DNA of 36,029 nt, taken from the NCBI GenBank assembly GCA_964544955.1, contig CAZJEB010000013.1, forward strand, positions 1 to 36,029, in the 5' to 3' direction. Below, piece by piece: positions 23,529-31,597 of this stretch. The stretch is from JAAZPT01 sp964544955 (GTDB lineage Bacteria > Bacillota > Clostridia > Christensenellales > Aristaeellaceae). Each line of letters begins with the position of its first letter. Position 1 is the first letter of the stretch. The translations under genes and the position numbers were made by a program. The notes under the pieces were generated by a model that saw only the letters and a list, made by a program, of their open reading frames with translations, was not told the DNA's origin and ran no database searches.

Positions 23529-25616
23529 ATGAGCTACATTTATGACAAACAACCTATGACGGATAGAGATTTAAGCTGGATAATGTTTAATAACAGGGTT
23601 ATGGCCGAGGCCACGGATGTTAATTTACCCTTGTTAGAAAGAGCCTTATCCCTATCCTTTGTATCATCTAACGAAGATGAGTTTTTTATGGTGCGTGTTG
23701 CTGCCCTATACAACACAAAAAAGCTAACAAAGGGTATAGATAAAAGGTTTGTAAAGGACCTTATAAGCGAAATTAGGCGTAATATTGTTGATATGGATAA
23801 CAACATGGATGCTATCGCTGAAGGTATAAGGAACGAGCTTAAAACCAAAGGCATACACATATACACAAAAATGCCAAATGATGAAAACATTATAAAATGG
23901 AGTAAGGAAGTATTTAAAACTAGGATAGCCCCCTTGTTAACCCCCATTGCAATACTTCCAACAAGGCCATTCCCTTTAGCTAAAGGCAAAAGCTTACACA
24001 TGGCTGTTATGCTTGATGACCAACCTGGGTCATGGGCAACGGTTAAAATGCCCGATAAAATGCCCCGTTTGTTGATGGTTCCATCAGATGATGGTAAAAC
24101 AAGAATGATGCTTTTAGATGCTATTATCGCAGAGCATATTTCATCAATATTTGGTAGGCGCAAAATACGTTATTTAACCCCTTATAGAATATTGAGGGAT
24201 GCTGAGGCAGAGTTTACAGATATTGAAACTGGCGACTTTTTAAGTAGCGTTAGGGGCGTATTAAAAACAAGAAAACGTGGAGATGTAATGCGCTTGGAAG
24301 TATCTAAGAACGCTCCACAAGAGCTTGTTGCATTGCTTGCTGAAAGCTTTAAAATAAAAAGTAGAGAAATTTACTATTTAAGCTCGCCTTTAGATACTGC
24401 ATCATACATGAGAGCATTATATAAAATACCAGGTTTTGATGAGTTGCGCTATCCAAAATATGAGCCCTATATGACAAAGGAATTAGCAGAAAACAACCTG
24501 TTTGATGAGATTTCAAAGGGCGATATATTGTTATTCCACCCCTATGAAAGCTTTGACCCCATAGTAAGGCTATTGAAAGACGCAGCCCAAGACCCAAATG
24601 TATTGGCAATAAAGCAAACATTATACAGGGTTAGCGGTGACTCCCCCATTATTGCCGCATTAATTGAGGCTGCTCAATTAGGCAAACAAGTTACAGTATT
24701 TATTGAACTAAAAGCGCGTTTTGATGAGGAAAACAACATTATTTGGGGCGAGATGATGGAAAGGGCAGGTTGCCAAGTAATATACGGTTTACCTGGTTTA
24801 AAAACCCACTCCAAAATAACATTAGTTGTTAGAAATGAAGGAGATACTACAAAGCACTACTTGCACTTAGGCACAGGCAACTACCACGATGGTACCGCTA
24901 AGAGTTATACCGACCTTAGTTTGTTAACCGTTAATGAAAAGCTTGGCAATGATGCAATGCAATTTTTCCATATACTAACAGGTTATGGCCAAACAACAGG
25001 GATGAACTCCTTAATTACAGCGCCAGATACATTGCGTGATAAGCTTATGGCATTAATTAGGCGTGAAACGGAAAATGCAAAGGCGGGTATACCAGCAAGA
25101 ATAGACGGAAAAATGAACGCATTAGTTGATACAAAAATAATAAGAGCCTTATACAAGGCAAGCCAAGCAGGTGTTAAAATAAAACTTATGGTTAGAAGTG
25201 CTTGTTGCTTGATGCCTGGTATACCAGGTTTAAGTGAAAACATAAAAGTAAGATCCATAGTAGGCCGCCATTTAGAGCATGCAAGGATTTACAGGTTTGC
25301 TAATGGTGGCGAGCCTGAAATGTACTTATCATCTGCCGACTGGATGCCAAGGAACTTGGATAAGCGTGTTGAGCTAATGTTCCCCATAAAAAATGAGGAG
25401 ATAAGGCAAAGAATTGATGAAATAATGGAAATTCAACACCTTGACACAGTTAAGGCCTGGGAGTTAACACCAAGTGGTCATTATGTGCGTGTAAGGAATA
25501 TGCACCCAAAACATGTATTAAATGCTCAAGAAGTGTTTATGGCTACCCATGGTTGGACTGATAACAAGTTTGACCTAAGCCAATATTATGAAAACGGAAA
25601 AGAAGAATTTCAATAA
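23529..25616 (+). CDS. ppk: Polyphosphate kinase 1
   Basis: PPK1 reversibly makes inorganic polyphosphate from ATP through a phosphohistidine intermediate. The 695-aa product has the four-part family layout: N-terminal DRDLSWIMFNNRVMAEA, head domain with SSNEDEFFMVRVAAL, and two phospholipase-D-like C-terminal domains. The autophosphorylated histidine should be H427 in LKTHSKITLVVR. The second essential histidine should be H584 in GRHLEHARIYRF. LHLGTGNYHDGTAKSYTDLSLLT follows the first. Start ATG at 23529 follows GGTG. The gene stands alone and ends in a terminator. No ppx exopolyphosphatase gene was seen nearby. Confidence 0.96.
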   Translation: MSYIYDKQPMTDRDLSWIMFNNRVMAEATDVNLPLLERALSLSFVSSNEDEFFMVRVAALYNTKKLTKGIDKRFVKDLISEIRRNIVDMDNNMDAIAEGIRNELKTKGIHIYTKMPNDENIIKWSKEVFKTRIAPLLTPIAILPTRPFPLAKGKSLHMAVMLDDQPGSWATVKMPDKMPRLLMVPSDDGKTRMMLLDAIIAEHISSIFGRRKIRYLTPYRILRDAEAEFTDIETGDFLSSVRGVLKTRKRGDVMRLEVSKNAPQELVALLAESFKIKSREIYYLSSPLDTASYMRALYKIPGFDELRYPKYEPYMTKELAENNLFDEISKGDILLFHPYESFDPIVRLLKDAAQDPNVLAIKQTLYRVSGDSPIIAALIEAAQLGKQVTVFIELKARFDEENNIIWGEMMERAGCQVIYGLPGLKTHSKITLVVRNEGDTTKHYLHLGTGNYHDGTAKSYTDLSLLTVNEKLGNDAMQFFHILTGYGQTTGMNSLITAPDTLRDKLMALIRRETENAKAGIPARIDGKMNALVDTKIIRALYKASQAGVKIKLMVRSACCLMPGIPGLSENIKVRSIVGRHLEHARIYRFANGGEPEMYLSSADWMPRNLDKRVELMFPIKNEEIRQRIDEIMEIQHLDTVKAWELTPSGHYVRVRNMHPKHVLNAQEVFMATHGWTDNKFDLSQYYENGKEEFQ

Positions 25617-25625
25617 TTAGTTAAG

Positions 25626-25662
25626 CGGAATATATTCTAAATTAGGGTATGTTCCGTTTTTA
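25626..25662 (+). terminator. Terminator of ppk1
   Basis: Long stem CGGAATATATTCT (25626-25638) against GGGTATGTTCCG (25645-25656), with a few G-U pairs, followed by TTTTT. Confidence 0.8.
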
Positions 25663-25701
25663 TTTACATTTATATATGCTTTTTTGAAGCCCTGGCAAAT
25701 A

Positions 25702-25730
25702 TTGCATTTTACATAAAAATGAATTATTAT
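25702..25730 (+). promoter_or_regulatory. Promoter of the membrane protein-rsmD-coaD operon
   Basis: TTGCAT (25702-25707), a 17-base spacer and TATTAT (25725-25730), followed by AAGGAG just before the ATG at 25768. Confidence 0.45.
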
Positions 25731-25767
25731 AAAATAAGTAAATAAATAAGTATAATAAGGAGTTTTT

Positions 25768-26574
25768 ATGCAAGACAATTCCAAAAAAACAAAAAGCGTA
25801 AAAATTGATTACAATATAGGTAAACCTTGTGGTAAAAGTGCTTTTAAGCTTAGCTTAAAAATATTTTTTAGCATGTTTGCATTAATTTTTGTGTTTTTAA
25901 TTTTTGGGTCTATGCTTATTTTTAAAAGCAATATATTATCCATAGTGGTAAATTTATTATTTATATCCCTTTGTTTTTATTTTATGTTTGTAAGTGGTTT
26001 ATCCAGCGGGGAAAGCCATGCTGCATACAGCGAAATTGTATTCAAAAAGATAGTTACTGGCGAGCCCGTTGATAATAAGGAAAAGGATAAATGTTACCAC
26101 AAATTAAAGGGTGTATGTGCCTTTTTAATTGGAGCATTGCCCTATTTAATATTAGCTATAATTTTTGCTACAATAACAACAAAACAATATTACACCTTGG
26201 GCAGTTTGCCTAATTGGATAAATACTTACAAATACCAAACAGATATTGGCTTGGCCCTTGACTATTATTATACCTTTGAGCCCATAAAATTTATTGATAT
26301 ATTAAGGATAATTGTAAGGGCCGCAACAATGCCATACTTTAGCATGTTTAATAACTTTGGTGTTAACACAATATATTTACTTGAAAAACTTACACCTTTA
26401 CTTGTGCTTATAGTTCCATCAGGTTTTGCCCTTGGTTATTACTTTGGGGAAAAGAGTAGAATAAAAATAAACAGTTCAATAAAGGCTAACCAAAAGCGTA
26501 AAAGCATATTGGATAACTACAAAACAAAAGAGAAAAAGGCAAAAAAGGAAAAGGAAACAAAAAGGCTTATATGA
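25768..26574 (+). CDS. Uncharacterised integral membrane protein
   Basis: I do not recognise this 268-aa protein. It has a short charged N-terminus, hydrophobic segments at about 30-52, 54-75, 116-136, a weaker one at about 175-195, and 208-228. A very basic lysine-rich C-terminal tail (about 230-268) probably faces the cytoplasm. There is no signal peptidase site. A strong AAGGAG site precedes the ATG. Its TGA overlaps the rsmD ATG (ATGA), so it is co-translated with rsmD and coaD, although such conserved neighbours need not imply related function. Confidence 0.8.
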   Translation: MQDNSKKTKSVKIDYNIGKPCGKSAFKLSLKIFFSMFALIFVFLIFGSMLIFKSNILSIVVNLLFISLCFYFMFVSGLSSGESHAAYSEIVFKKIVTGEPVDNKEKDKCYHKLKGVCAFLIGALPYLILAIIFATITTKQYYTLGSLPNWINTYKYQTDIGLALDYYYTFEPIKFIDILRIIVRAATMPYFSMFNNFGVNTIYLLEKLTPLLVLIVPSGFALGYYFGEKSRIKINSSIKANQKRKSILDNYKTKEKKAKKEKETKRLI

Positions 26575-27131
26575 GAATAATATCGGGCATTGCTAAAAGC
26601 AGACCAATTTTAAGCCCTAAGGGTAATGCTACAAGGCCAACCCAGGACCATATACGTGAATCGCTTTTTAACATAATAGTAAAACATGTTCCTGATGCCA
26701 TATGCCTTGACTTATTTGGCGGTAGTGGTGCATTGGGTTTAGAATCATTAAGCCGAGGTGCTGAATATTGCGTATTTTGTGATAAAAGCTATGATGCTAT
26801 AAACACAATAAAAAGTAATATTAAAAGCCTAAAGTTTGAAAGCCAAACGGATGTTATAAAGGGCGACTGGGAAGCTTGTTTAAACAGAATTGCAGAAAAA
26901 AACATAAAGTTTGATTTAGTATTTTTAGACCCTCCATATAATTTTGATAAATATAATAAAATATTTGAAATGTTTAATAAATTAGATTTAATAAATGATG
27001 ATGCCCTTGTAGTGTTAGAGCAGGATAAAAGCATTGAAAACGACGTTTACAATGGTTTTACCCATACAAATTACAGGGATTATGGAATAACAAGAATACA
27101 TTTTTACCAAAAGGGAGTACAAAATGAATAA
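26571..27131 (+). CDS. rsmD: 16S rRNA (guanine966-N2)-methyltransferase
   Basis: RsmD methylates G966 (E. coli numbering) in helix 31 of 16S rRNA using SAM. The 186-aa product begins with the typical MRIISGIAKSRPI. It has GNATRPTQDHIRESLFNI, the SAM-binding LDLFGGSGALGLESLSRGA (46-64) and the catalytic LDPPY (119-123). It overlaps the previous gene by four bases and coaD by eight, the common rsmD-coaD arrangement in Bacillota. Confidence 0.95.
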   Translation: MRIISGIAKSRPILSPKGNATRPTQDHIRESLFNIIVKHVPDAICLDLFGGSGALGLESLSRGAEYCVFCDKSYDAINTIKSNIKSLKFESQTDVIKGDWEACLNRIAEKNIKFDLVFLDPPYNFDKYNKIFEMFNKLDLINDDALVVLEQDKSIENDVYNGFTHTNYRDYGITRIHFYQKGVQNE

Positions 27132-27603
27132 TACTTGCGTATATCCGGGCAGTTTTGACCCAATAACCCACGGGCATTTAGACATAATAACAAGAAGCTC
27201 TAAAATATTTGATAAGGTTTATGTGGCAATACTTAACAACACACAAAAGCGCGGAACTTTTTCACTAGATAAAAGGGTGGAAATGATAGAAAAGGCTTGC
27301 AAACACTTGGATAATATTGTTATTGAAGTTTTTGATGGCTTGCTTGTAGATTATGTTAGGCAGGTAAAAAGCAATGTTATTGTTAGGGGTTTAAGGGCGG
27401 TTACAGACTTTGAAGCGGAGTTTCAAATGTCGCAAATAAACTTAGAAATTGCCCCTGAAATTGAAACATTATTTTTATCCACATTGCCAAAATATTCATA
27501 CATAAGCAGTAGTATGGTAAGGGAGCTTGCCTACTTTAAGGGGGATTTTTCCCACTTTGTGCCAGAATGCATTATTGACGATATAAAAGAACAATACAAA
27601 TAA
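27124..27603 (+). CDS. coaD: Phosphopantetheine adenylyltransferase
   Basis: CoaD transfers AMP from ATP to 4'-phosphopantetheine, the penultimate step of CoA synthesis. The 159-aa product carries the nucleotidyltransferase motif YPGSFDPITHGHLD (7-20), VIVRGLRAVTDFEAEFQM and the closing SYISSSMVRE. Start ATG at 27124 lies inside the end of rsmD, preceded by AAGGGAG. With coaX in the same window, two separate steps of CoA synthesis are encoded here in different operons. Confidence 0.97.
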   Translation: MNNTCVYPGSFDPITHGHLDIITRSSKIFDKVYVAILNNTQKRGTFSLDKRVEMIEKACKHLDNIVIEVFDGLLVDYVRQVKSNVIVRGLRAVTDFEAEFQMSQINLEIAPEIETLFLSTLPKYSYISSSMVRELAYFKGDFSHFVPECIIDDIKEQYK

Positions 27604-27614
27604 TGGAGGTAAAT

Positions 27615-28316
27615 ATGTACGAGAACATAATTCAAAAAATAAAGAGTATAGATGATGTACTTAATGAAGGTAAAAAGGTTCCTTTTTCCGAAATGCGAAT
27701 GATAAACCCTGGGGAAATTTCCAACTTATTAGATGATATAATTCAAATGTTGCCAAAATCCATAGAGGAGGCAAACAATATAATTAATAAGGAGCAGGAG
27801 ATTGTGCAAGGTGCTCAAACTTGGGCAAATGAAACAAAGGAAAAGGCTGAAACCACTGCAAGAACCCTTATTGATACCACAAATAAAAAGGTAGAAAACG
27901 AGATATCCACATCAAGGGCTAAGGCATTACAGATGGTACAAGAGGCTCAAAGCAATGCTTCAATAATAAAGAAGCAGGCACAAGAAGCAGCGGAAGTATT
28001 AGGTATGCAAGCAGAGCAACGCTTAGCAGATGCCTTAGACGAAGCACAGGGCATGATAGAAAATGCAGAAAACCAAGCTAGTGAAATTATTGAAAACGCT
28101 AATATTGAGGCAGAAAGGCTTGTAGGCGAACAAGAAATACTTGTTAGGGCCCAAGCAAGGGCAAAGGATGAACTTGAGAAGGCTCAAAGCGAAATAAACA
28201 ATATGTATGATGAAACATACGAAAACATTGATACCGTGTTGGAGCAACTTGAAAATGCTTTAAGCGACAAACTTACTGCAATAAGAACAATACACAACCA
28301 AGTTTTAGACAAATAA
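27615..28316 (+). CDS. Coiled-coil protein of unknown function, downstream of coaD
   Basis: A 233-aa, highly charged protein, Glu/Ala/Gln-rich, almost entirely heptad-like from about residue 45 to 230. It has no signal peptide or membrane segment. Such proteins next to coaD in Clostridia are often annotated as ATPase or DivIVA/cell-division-initiation-like. The N-terminal YENIIQKIKSIDDVLNEGKKVPFS does not show the clear DivIVA membrane-binding motif. I chose the ATG at 27615 because GGAGG lies five bases upstream; an ATG at 27603 overlaps the coaD stop and would contain this site. Likely last gene of the operon. Confidence 0.78.
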   Translation: MYENIIQKIKSIDDVLNEGKKVPFSEMRMINPGEISNLLDDIIQMLPKSIEEANNIINKEQEIVQGAQTWANETKEKAETTARTLIDTTNKKVENEISTSRAKALQMVQEAQSNASIIKKQAQEAAEVLGMQAEQRLADALDEAQGMIENAENQASEIIENANIEAERLVGEQEILVRAQARAKDELEKAQSEINNMYDETYENIDTVLEQLENALSDKLTAIRTIHNQVLDK

Positions 28317-28418
28317 TTTGATGTATTTATATTAATTTTGTGCAATATGTACATTTTTAACAAACATATTAAATAATATTTGTGGATTTAATCAATTTAT
28401 TTTTTTGAAAGTATGCAC

Positions 28419-28452
28419 TATAATAATTAGTAGTTGATACTATGATGTATCA
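28419..28452 (+). promoter_or_regulatory. Promoter (-10) and palindrome before the ABC ATPase gene
   Basis: TATAAT at 28419-28424 with only a weak upstream -35 (TTTATT at 28396-28401, 17-base spacer). Downstream, TGATAC-N6-GTATCA (28435-28452) is a perfect inverted repeat. It would lie just inside the transcript, suiting a roadblock operator or a 5' stem. The rest of the 28317-28475 intergenic region shows nothing else. Confidence 0.4.
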
Positions 28453-28475
28453 TAATTAATAAGGAGGCTATTTAT

Positions 28476-29597
28476 ATGGCAAGTTTATCACTTAAAAACA
28501 TCTACAAAATATATCCTGGTAACGTAACAGCAGTTAGTGATTTCTGTTTGGAAATTGAGGATAAAGAATTTATCGTATTAGTTGGACCTTCAGGTTGCGG
28601 TAAATCCACAACATTACGTATGGTTGCTGGCCTTGAAGAAATAAGCAAGGGCGAACTTTACATTGGCGACCGTTTAGTAAATGACGTTGCACCTAAGGAC
28701 AGGGATATCGCAATGGTTTTCCAAAACTACGCTTTATACCCCCATATGACAGTATATGATAACATGGCTTTCGGTTTAAAACTTCGCAAGACACCAAAGG
28801 AAGAAATTAAACGTAGAGTTGAAGAAGCTGCTAAAATTCTTGACATAAGCCACTTACTACAACGTAAACCAAAGGCTCTTTCCGGCGGTCAACGTCAACG
28901 TGTTGCTTTAGGCCGTGCTATAGTTCGTGAACCAAAAGTATTCCTTATGGACGAACCACTATCCAACTTGGACGCTAAATTGCGTGTAGCAATGCGTACA
29001 GAAATTACAAAGCTTCACAAACGTTTACAAACAACATTCATTTATGTTACCCATGACCAAACAGAAGCTATGACAATGGGTACACGTATTGTTGTTATGA
29101 AAGACGGTTTAATGCAACAAGTAGATTCACCTCAAAACTTATACGACTATCCTGCAAACGCATTCGTAGCTGGATTTATCGGTAGCCCACAGATGAACTT
29201 CTTTGATGTTAAACTTGAACGTGAAGACGGCCAAGTATGGGCTAAATTTGGCGAAAACAAAATACTTATCCCTGCTGGCAAACTTGGCAAATTCAAAGAT
29301 GAAGATGCAGTTGGCAAAGAAGTTATTATGGGTATCCGTCCTGAAAACATTCATGACGAAGAAGCTTTCTTAAGCGCTGCTCCTGACGCTGTAATTGATG
29401 TAAACGTAGAAGTTACAGAATTGATGGGTGCTGAAACATACCTATACTTATCAACAACAGGCAAAGACAGCAACGTTATTGCTCGTGTTAACCCACGTAC
29501 AACAAGCCGCTCTGGCGACCAAATTAAAGTTGCTTTCGACGTTAACCACCTACACTTCTTCGACAAAGAAACAGAAGTTACATTATTAACACGTTAA
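28476..29597 (+). CDS. Sugar ABC transporter ATP-binding protein, MsmX/UgpC/MalK type
   Basis: A 373-aa ATPase that powers CUT1 sugar importers. Walker A GPSGCGKST (37-45), Q-loop VFQNYALYPHMTV (81-93), signature LSGGQ (135-139), Walker B VFLMDE (155-160) and the switch histidine in YVTHDQTEAM. A C-terminal OB-type regulatory domain (about 240-370) includes MGIRPENIHDE. It stands alone with its own promoter and terminator, as do MsmX-like ATPases that serve several importers. The sugar operon at 15352-21543 lacks an ATPase and is a natural client. Codon use differs strongly from its neighbours (CGT for Arg, GCT, AAC, TTC), a sign of high expression. Confidence 0.94.
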   Translation: MASLSLKNIYKIYPGNVTAVSDFCLEIEDKEFIVLVGPSGCGKSTTLRMVAGLEEISKGELYIGDRLVNDVAPKDRDIAMVFQNYALYPHMTVYDNMAFGLKLRKTPKEEIKRRVEEAAKILDISHLLQRKPKALSGGQRQRVALGRAIVREPKVFLMDEPLSNLDAKLRVAMRTEITKLHKRLQTTFIYVTHDQTEAMTMGTRIVVMKDGLMQQVDSPQNLYDYPANAFVAGFIGSPQMNFFDVKLEREDGQVWAKFGENKILIPAGKLGKFKDEDAVGKEVIMGIRPENIHDEEAFLSAAPDAVIDVNVEVTELMGAETYLYLSTTGKDSNVIARVNPRTTSRSGDQIKVAFDVNHLHFFDKETEVTLLTR

Positions 29598-29612
29598 TTT
29601 AATATAATATCT

Positions 29613-29652
29613 GCTCTCAAGAATAGTTAGTTGTTCTTGGGAGCATTTTATT
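29613..29652 (+). terminator. Terminator of the ABC ATPase gene
   Basis: GCTCTCAAGAA (29613-29623) pairs with TTCTTGGGAGC (29634-29644), one G-U, ten-base loop, then ATTTTATTT. Confidence 0.8.
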
Positions 29653-29753
29653 TGCCACATATATTATATATGTATAAAACATGGGCATAGCTTGTACTTT
29701 TTTATTATTTTTGTATAATAATAGTAGAATACAAATTAACAAGGAGTAATATA

Positions 29754-30629
29754 ATGTTATACGGAGCATTGGAGGCTGGCGGCACAAAAATGGTTTGTGC
29801 TATTTGCGATAAAGACGCTAATATAATAAAGAGGGAGAGCTTCCCTACACTTACACCTGATGAAACAATGCCCTTGCTTATAAATTTTTTTAAGCAGGAA
29901 AAAATAGAATCTTTAGGTATAGGCAGTTTTGGCCCCTTGGATTTAAACCCAAAAAGTAAAACCTATGGTTATATAACAAGTACACCAAAATTGGCTTGGA
30001 GAAACTTTCCATTGCTAAGCAGTTTTAAAGATGCCTTGGGTATACCTGTTAAGTTAGATACTGATGTAAATGCTGCCGCAATGGCAGAGGCGGAGCTTGG
30101 TGCAGCAAAAGGCCTTAGCAGTTGTTTATATGTAACAATAGGCACAGGGGTTGGTGGTGGCCTATATGTTGGCAACAACTTGGTGCATGGTTTAGTTCAC
30201 CCTGAGTTAGGGCATATATTATTATTACCCCACAAAGATGACCCAATGCCTGAAGGGGTTTGCCCAAGCCACAAGGGTTGTTTAGAGGGTTTAGCAAGTG
30301 GCCCATCTATTGAAAAGCGTTGGGGAATATCCGCAAAGGATTTACCAGAGGACCATATTGCATGGGAAATTGAGGCTTATTATTTAGCGCAAATGTGTGT
30401 TAGTGTAATACTTATAGCATCCCCTGAGAAAATTGTATTAGGTGGGGGCGTATTGCAAAGGAAGCATTTATTCCCTATGATTAGAAAAGAAGTTCAACGA
30501 TTACTAAACGGGTATGTTGTACACGATGCAATAATGAAAAACATAGATAATTACATAGTTGAGCCTGGCCTTGATATAAACAGCGGTGCAAAGGGTAGTT
30601 TATTATTAGCATTACAAGCAGTTGAATAA
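29754..30629 (+). CDS. ROK-family sugar kinase, probably fructokinase
   Basis: A 291-aa cytoplasmic ROK kinase. The N-terminal ATP phosphate-binding motif is GALEAGGTKMVCAI. DTDVNAAAMAEAELGAAKG contains the catalytic aspartate, followed by YVTIGTGVGGG. The zinc site is formed by the histidine in HPELGH and the cysteines/histidine of CPSHKGCLEG. The short length and the EAGGTK opening resemble fructokinases (ScrK/GmuE group) more than glucokinases or NagC-type repressors; there is no DNA-binding domain. AAGGAG precedes the ATG, and a TATAAT occurs at 29714-29719. It lies after the ABC ATPase gene but is separated from it by a terminator. Confidence 0.87.
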   Translation: MLYGALEAGGTKMVCAICDKDANIIKRESFPTLTPDETMPLLINFFKQEKIESLGIGSFGPLDLNPKSKTYGYITSTPKLAWRNFPLLSSFKDALGIPVKLDTDVNAAAMAEAELGAAKGLSSCLYVTIGTGVGGGLYVGNNLVHGLVHPELGHILLLPHKDDPMPEGVCPSHKGCLEGLASGPSIEKRWGISAKDLPEDHIAWEIEAYYLAQMCVSVILIASPEKIVLGGGVLQRKHLFPMIRKEVQRLLNGYVVHDAIMKNIDNYIVEPGLDINSGAKGSLLLALQAVE

Positions 30630-30638
30630 CATAGTATT

Positions 30639-30663
30639 AAAGGGGCTTTTAAGCCCTTTTTTT
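30639..30663 (+). terminator. Terminator of the ROK kinase gene
   Basis: AAGGGGCTT (30640-30648) pairs with AAGCCCTTT (30651-30659) in a tight hairpin, followed by a run of T. The remaining bases to 30850 hold no gene that I can support. Confidence 0.8.
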
Positions 30664-30859
30664 ATGCTTATAAATAAACAATTCTGCCGAGCTATGGGTA
30701 TTTGTTATATTTTATGTTGTATATACATATCACTTCCTTTCACATTTTTACTATAACACATGGGGTTTTAAAAAGAGGTGAAAATTGGGATTTTATTATG
30801 GGGTATAACAGGCTTGTGGTATTGGTTTGAGGGGTATTGAGTGTTTTTTTAAGGCAAAA

Positions 30860-30886
30860 AAAAAGCATAGGGTGCTATGCTTTTTA
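30860..30886 (-). terminator. Terminator of the flavodoxin-fold reductase operon
   Basis: Eleven-pair stem AAAAAGCATAG (30860-30870), loop GGTG, CTATGCTTTTT (30875-30885), with a T-run on the minus strand. It overlaps the stop codon of the reductase gene by two bases. Confidence 0.85.
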
Positions 30887-31597
30887 TTTTACTTTTATCC
30901 AACCTTTATCCAGCCAATATTGTGTATCATTACTGGGTTGTTGGTTTGGTTTTAGGTTTTTTAATGTGAATTGTTGCAAGCTTTTACCTAGGAAGAAAAA
31001 GAGCTTGGTTTTGAAGCTTTTTTTACGGGGAACAATGGGCTTTAGGTTTTTGGCAAAGGTTTTAATTTTTTGCTCAATTTTTTGTTTACGTTTTGTAGAA
31101 AGTTCATCCCAAACTATGCCCTCCATCAAGCCAAAGCCAATTGTTTTAACATAGGGTATACCCCACCATGTTAGGCTTGTTTTAACATCCTTTTGTGCTG
31201 CTCCATTTGGGGCACCTATTGATTGAGTTATTATAACAGCACTTTTGTTAAACATAGATGGTTCAGGCCTATGAAGACTAAAGTTATAGGCTAAATTATC
31301 TATCAAGCTTTTAATTTGCCCAGGTGCCCTTAAGGCGTAAACAGGATAGGCAAATACAATTAGGTCGGCCTGTTTCATGGCATTCCATATTGCTTGCACA
31401 TTGTTTGCGTGTGGGCATTTATGCTCGCTAATAAAAAAGCAATTTTTACAGCCTATGCAGTAATCAGGTGCATCCTTTGGCAGGTAAAATTCAACAAGCT
31501 CATCGGGCTTTAGTTCGTTTAGAAATAGTTGTTTTATATTATAAGTTACGCCTTTTACTTCCGTGCCGTTAATTACAACGCATTTGATAATGGTCAA
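30884..31597 (-). CDS. Flavodoxin-fold NAD(P)H-dependent oxidoreductase / iron-sulfur flavoprotein-like
   Basis: About 237 aa. The start KCVVINGTEVKGVTY has the FMN phosphate-loop position of the NADPH-dependent FMN reductase family. CIGCKNCFFISEHKC gives four closely spaced cysteines like those that hold an Fe-S cluster or a disulfide in multimeric flavodoxins. FAYPVYALRAPGQIKSLIDN is the second FMN loop. The C-terminal third is basic and unassigned. I give the TTG at 31597, which overlaps the upstream TGA as TTGA. However, AAAGGGG lies only next to it and is better spaced (six bases) for the following ATT codon at 31591. Last gene of the ACT_7-like operon. The electron acceptor is unknown. 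Confidence 0.83.
   Translation of the reverse strand: MTIIKCVVINGTEVKGVTYNIKQLFLNELKPDELVEFYLPKDAPDYCIGCKNCFFISEHKCPHANNVQAIWNAMKQADLIVFAYPVYALRAPGQIKSLIDNLAYNFSLHRPEPSMFNKSAVIITQSIGAPNGAAQKDVKTSLTWWGIPYVKTIGFGLMEGIVWDELSTKRKQKIEQKIKTFAKNLKPIVPRKKSFKTKLFFFLGKSLQQFTLKNLKPNQQPSNDTQYWLDKGWIKVK

Noticed and set aside
30664..30850. Possible small gene in the gap after the ROK kinase
   Set aside because: Short frames here lack a ribosome binding site plus start combination or run into the terminator for the opposite strand.
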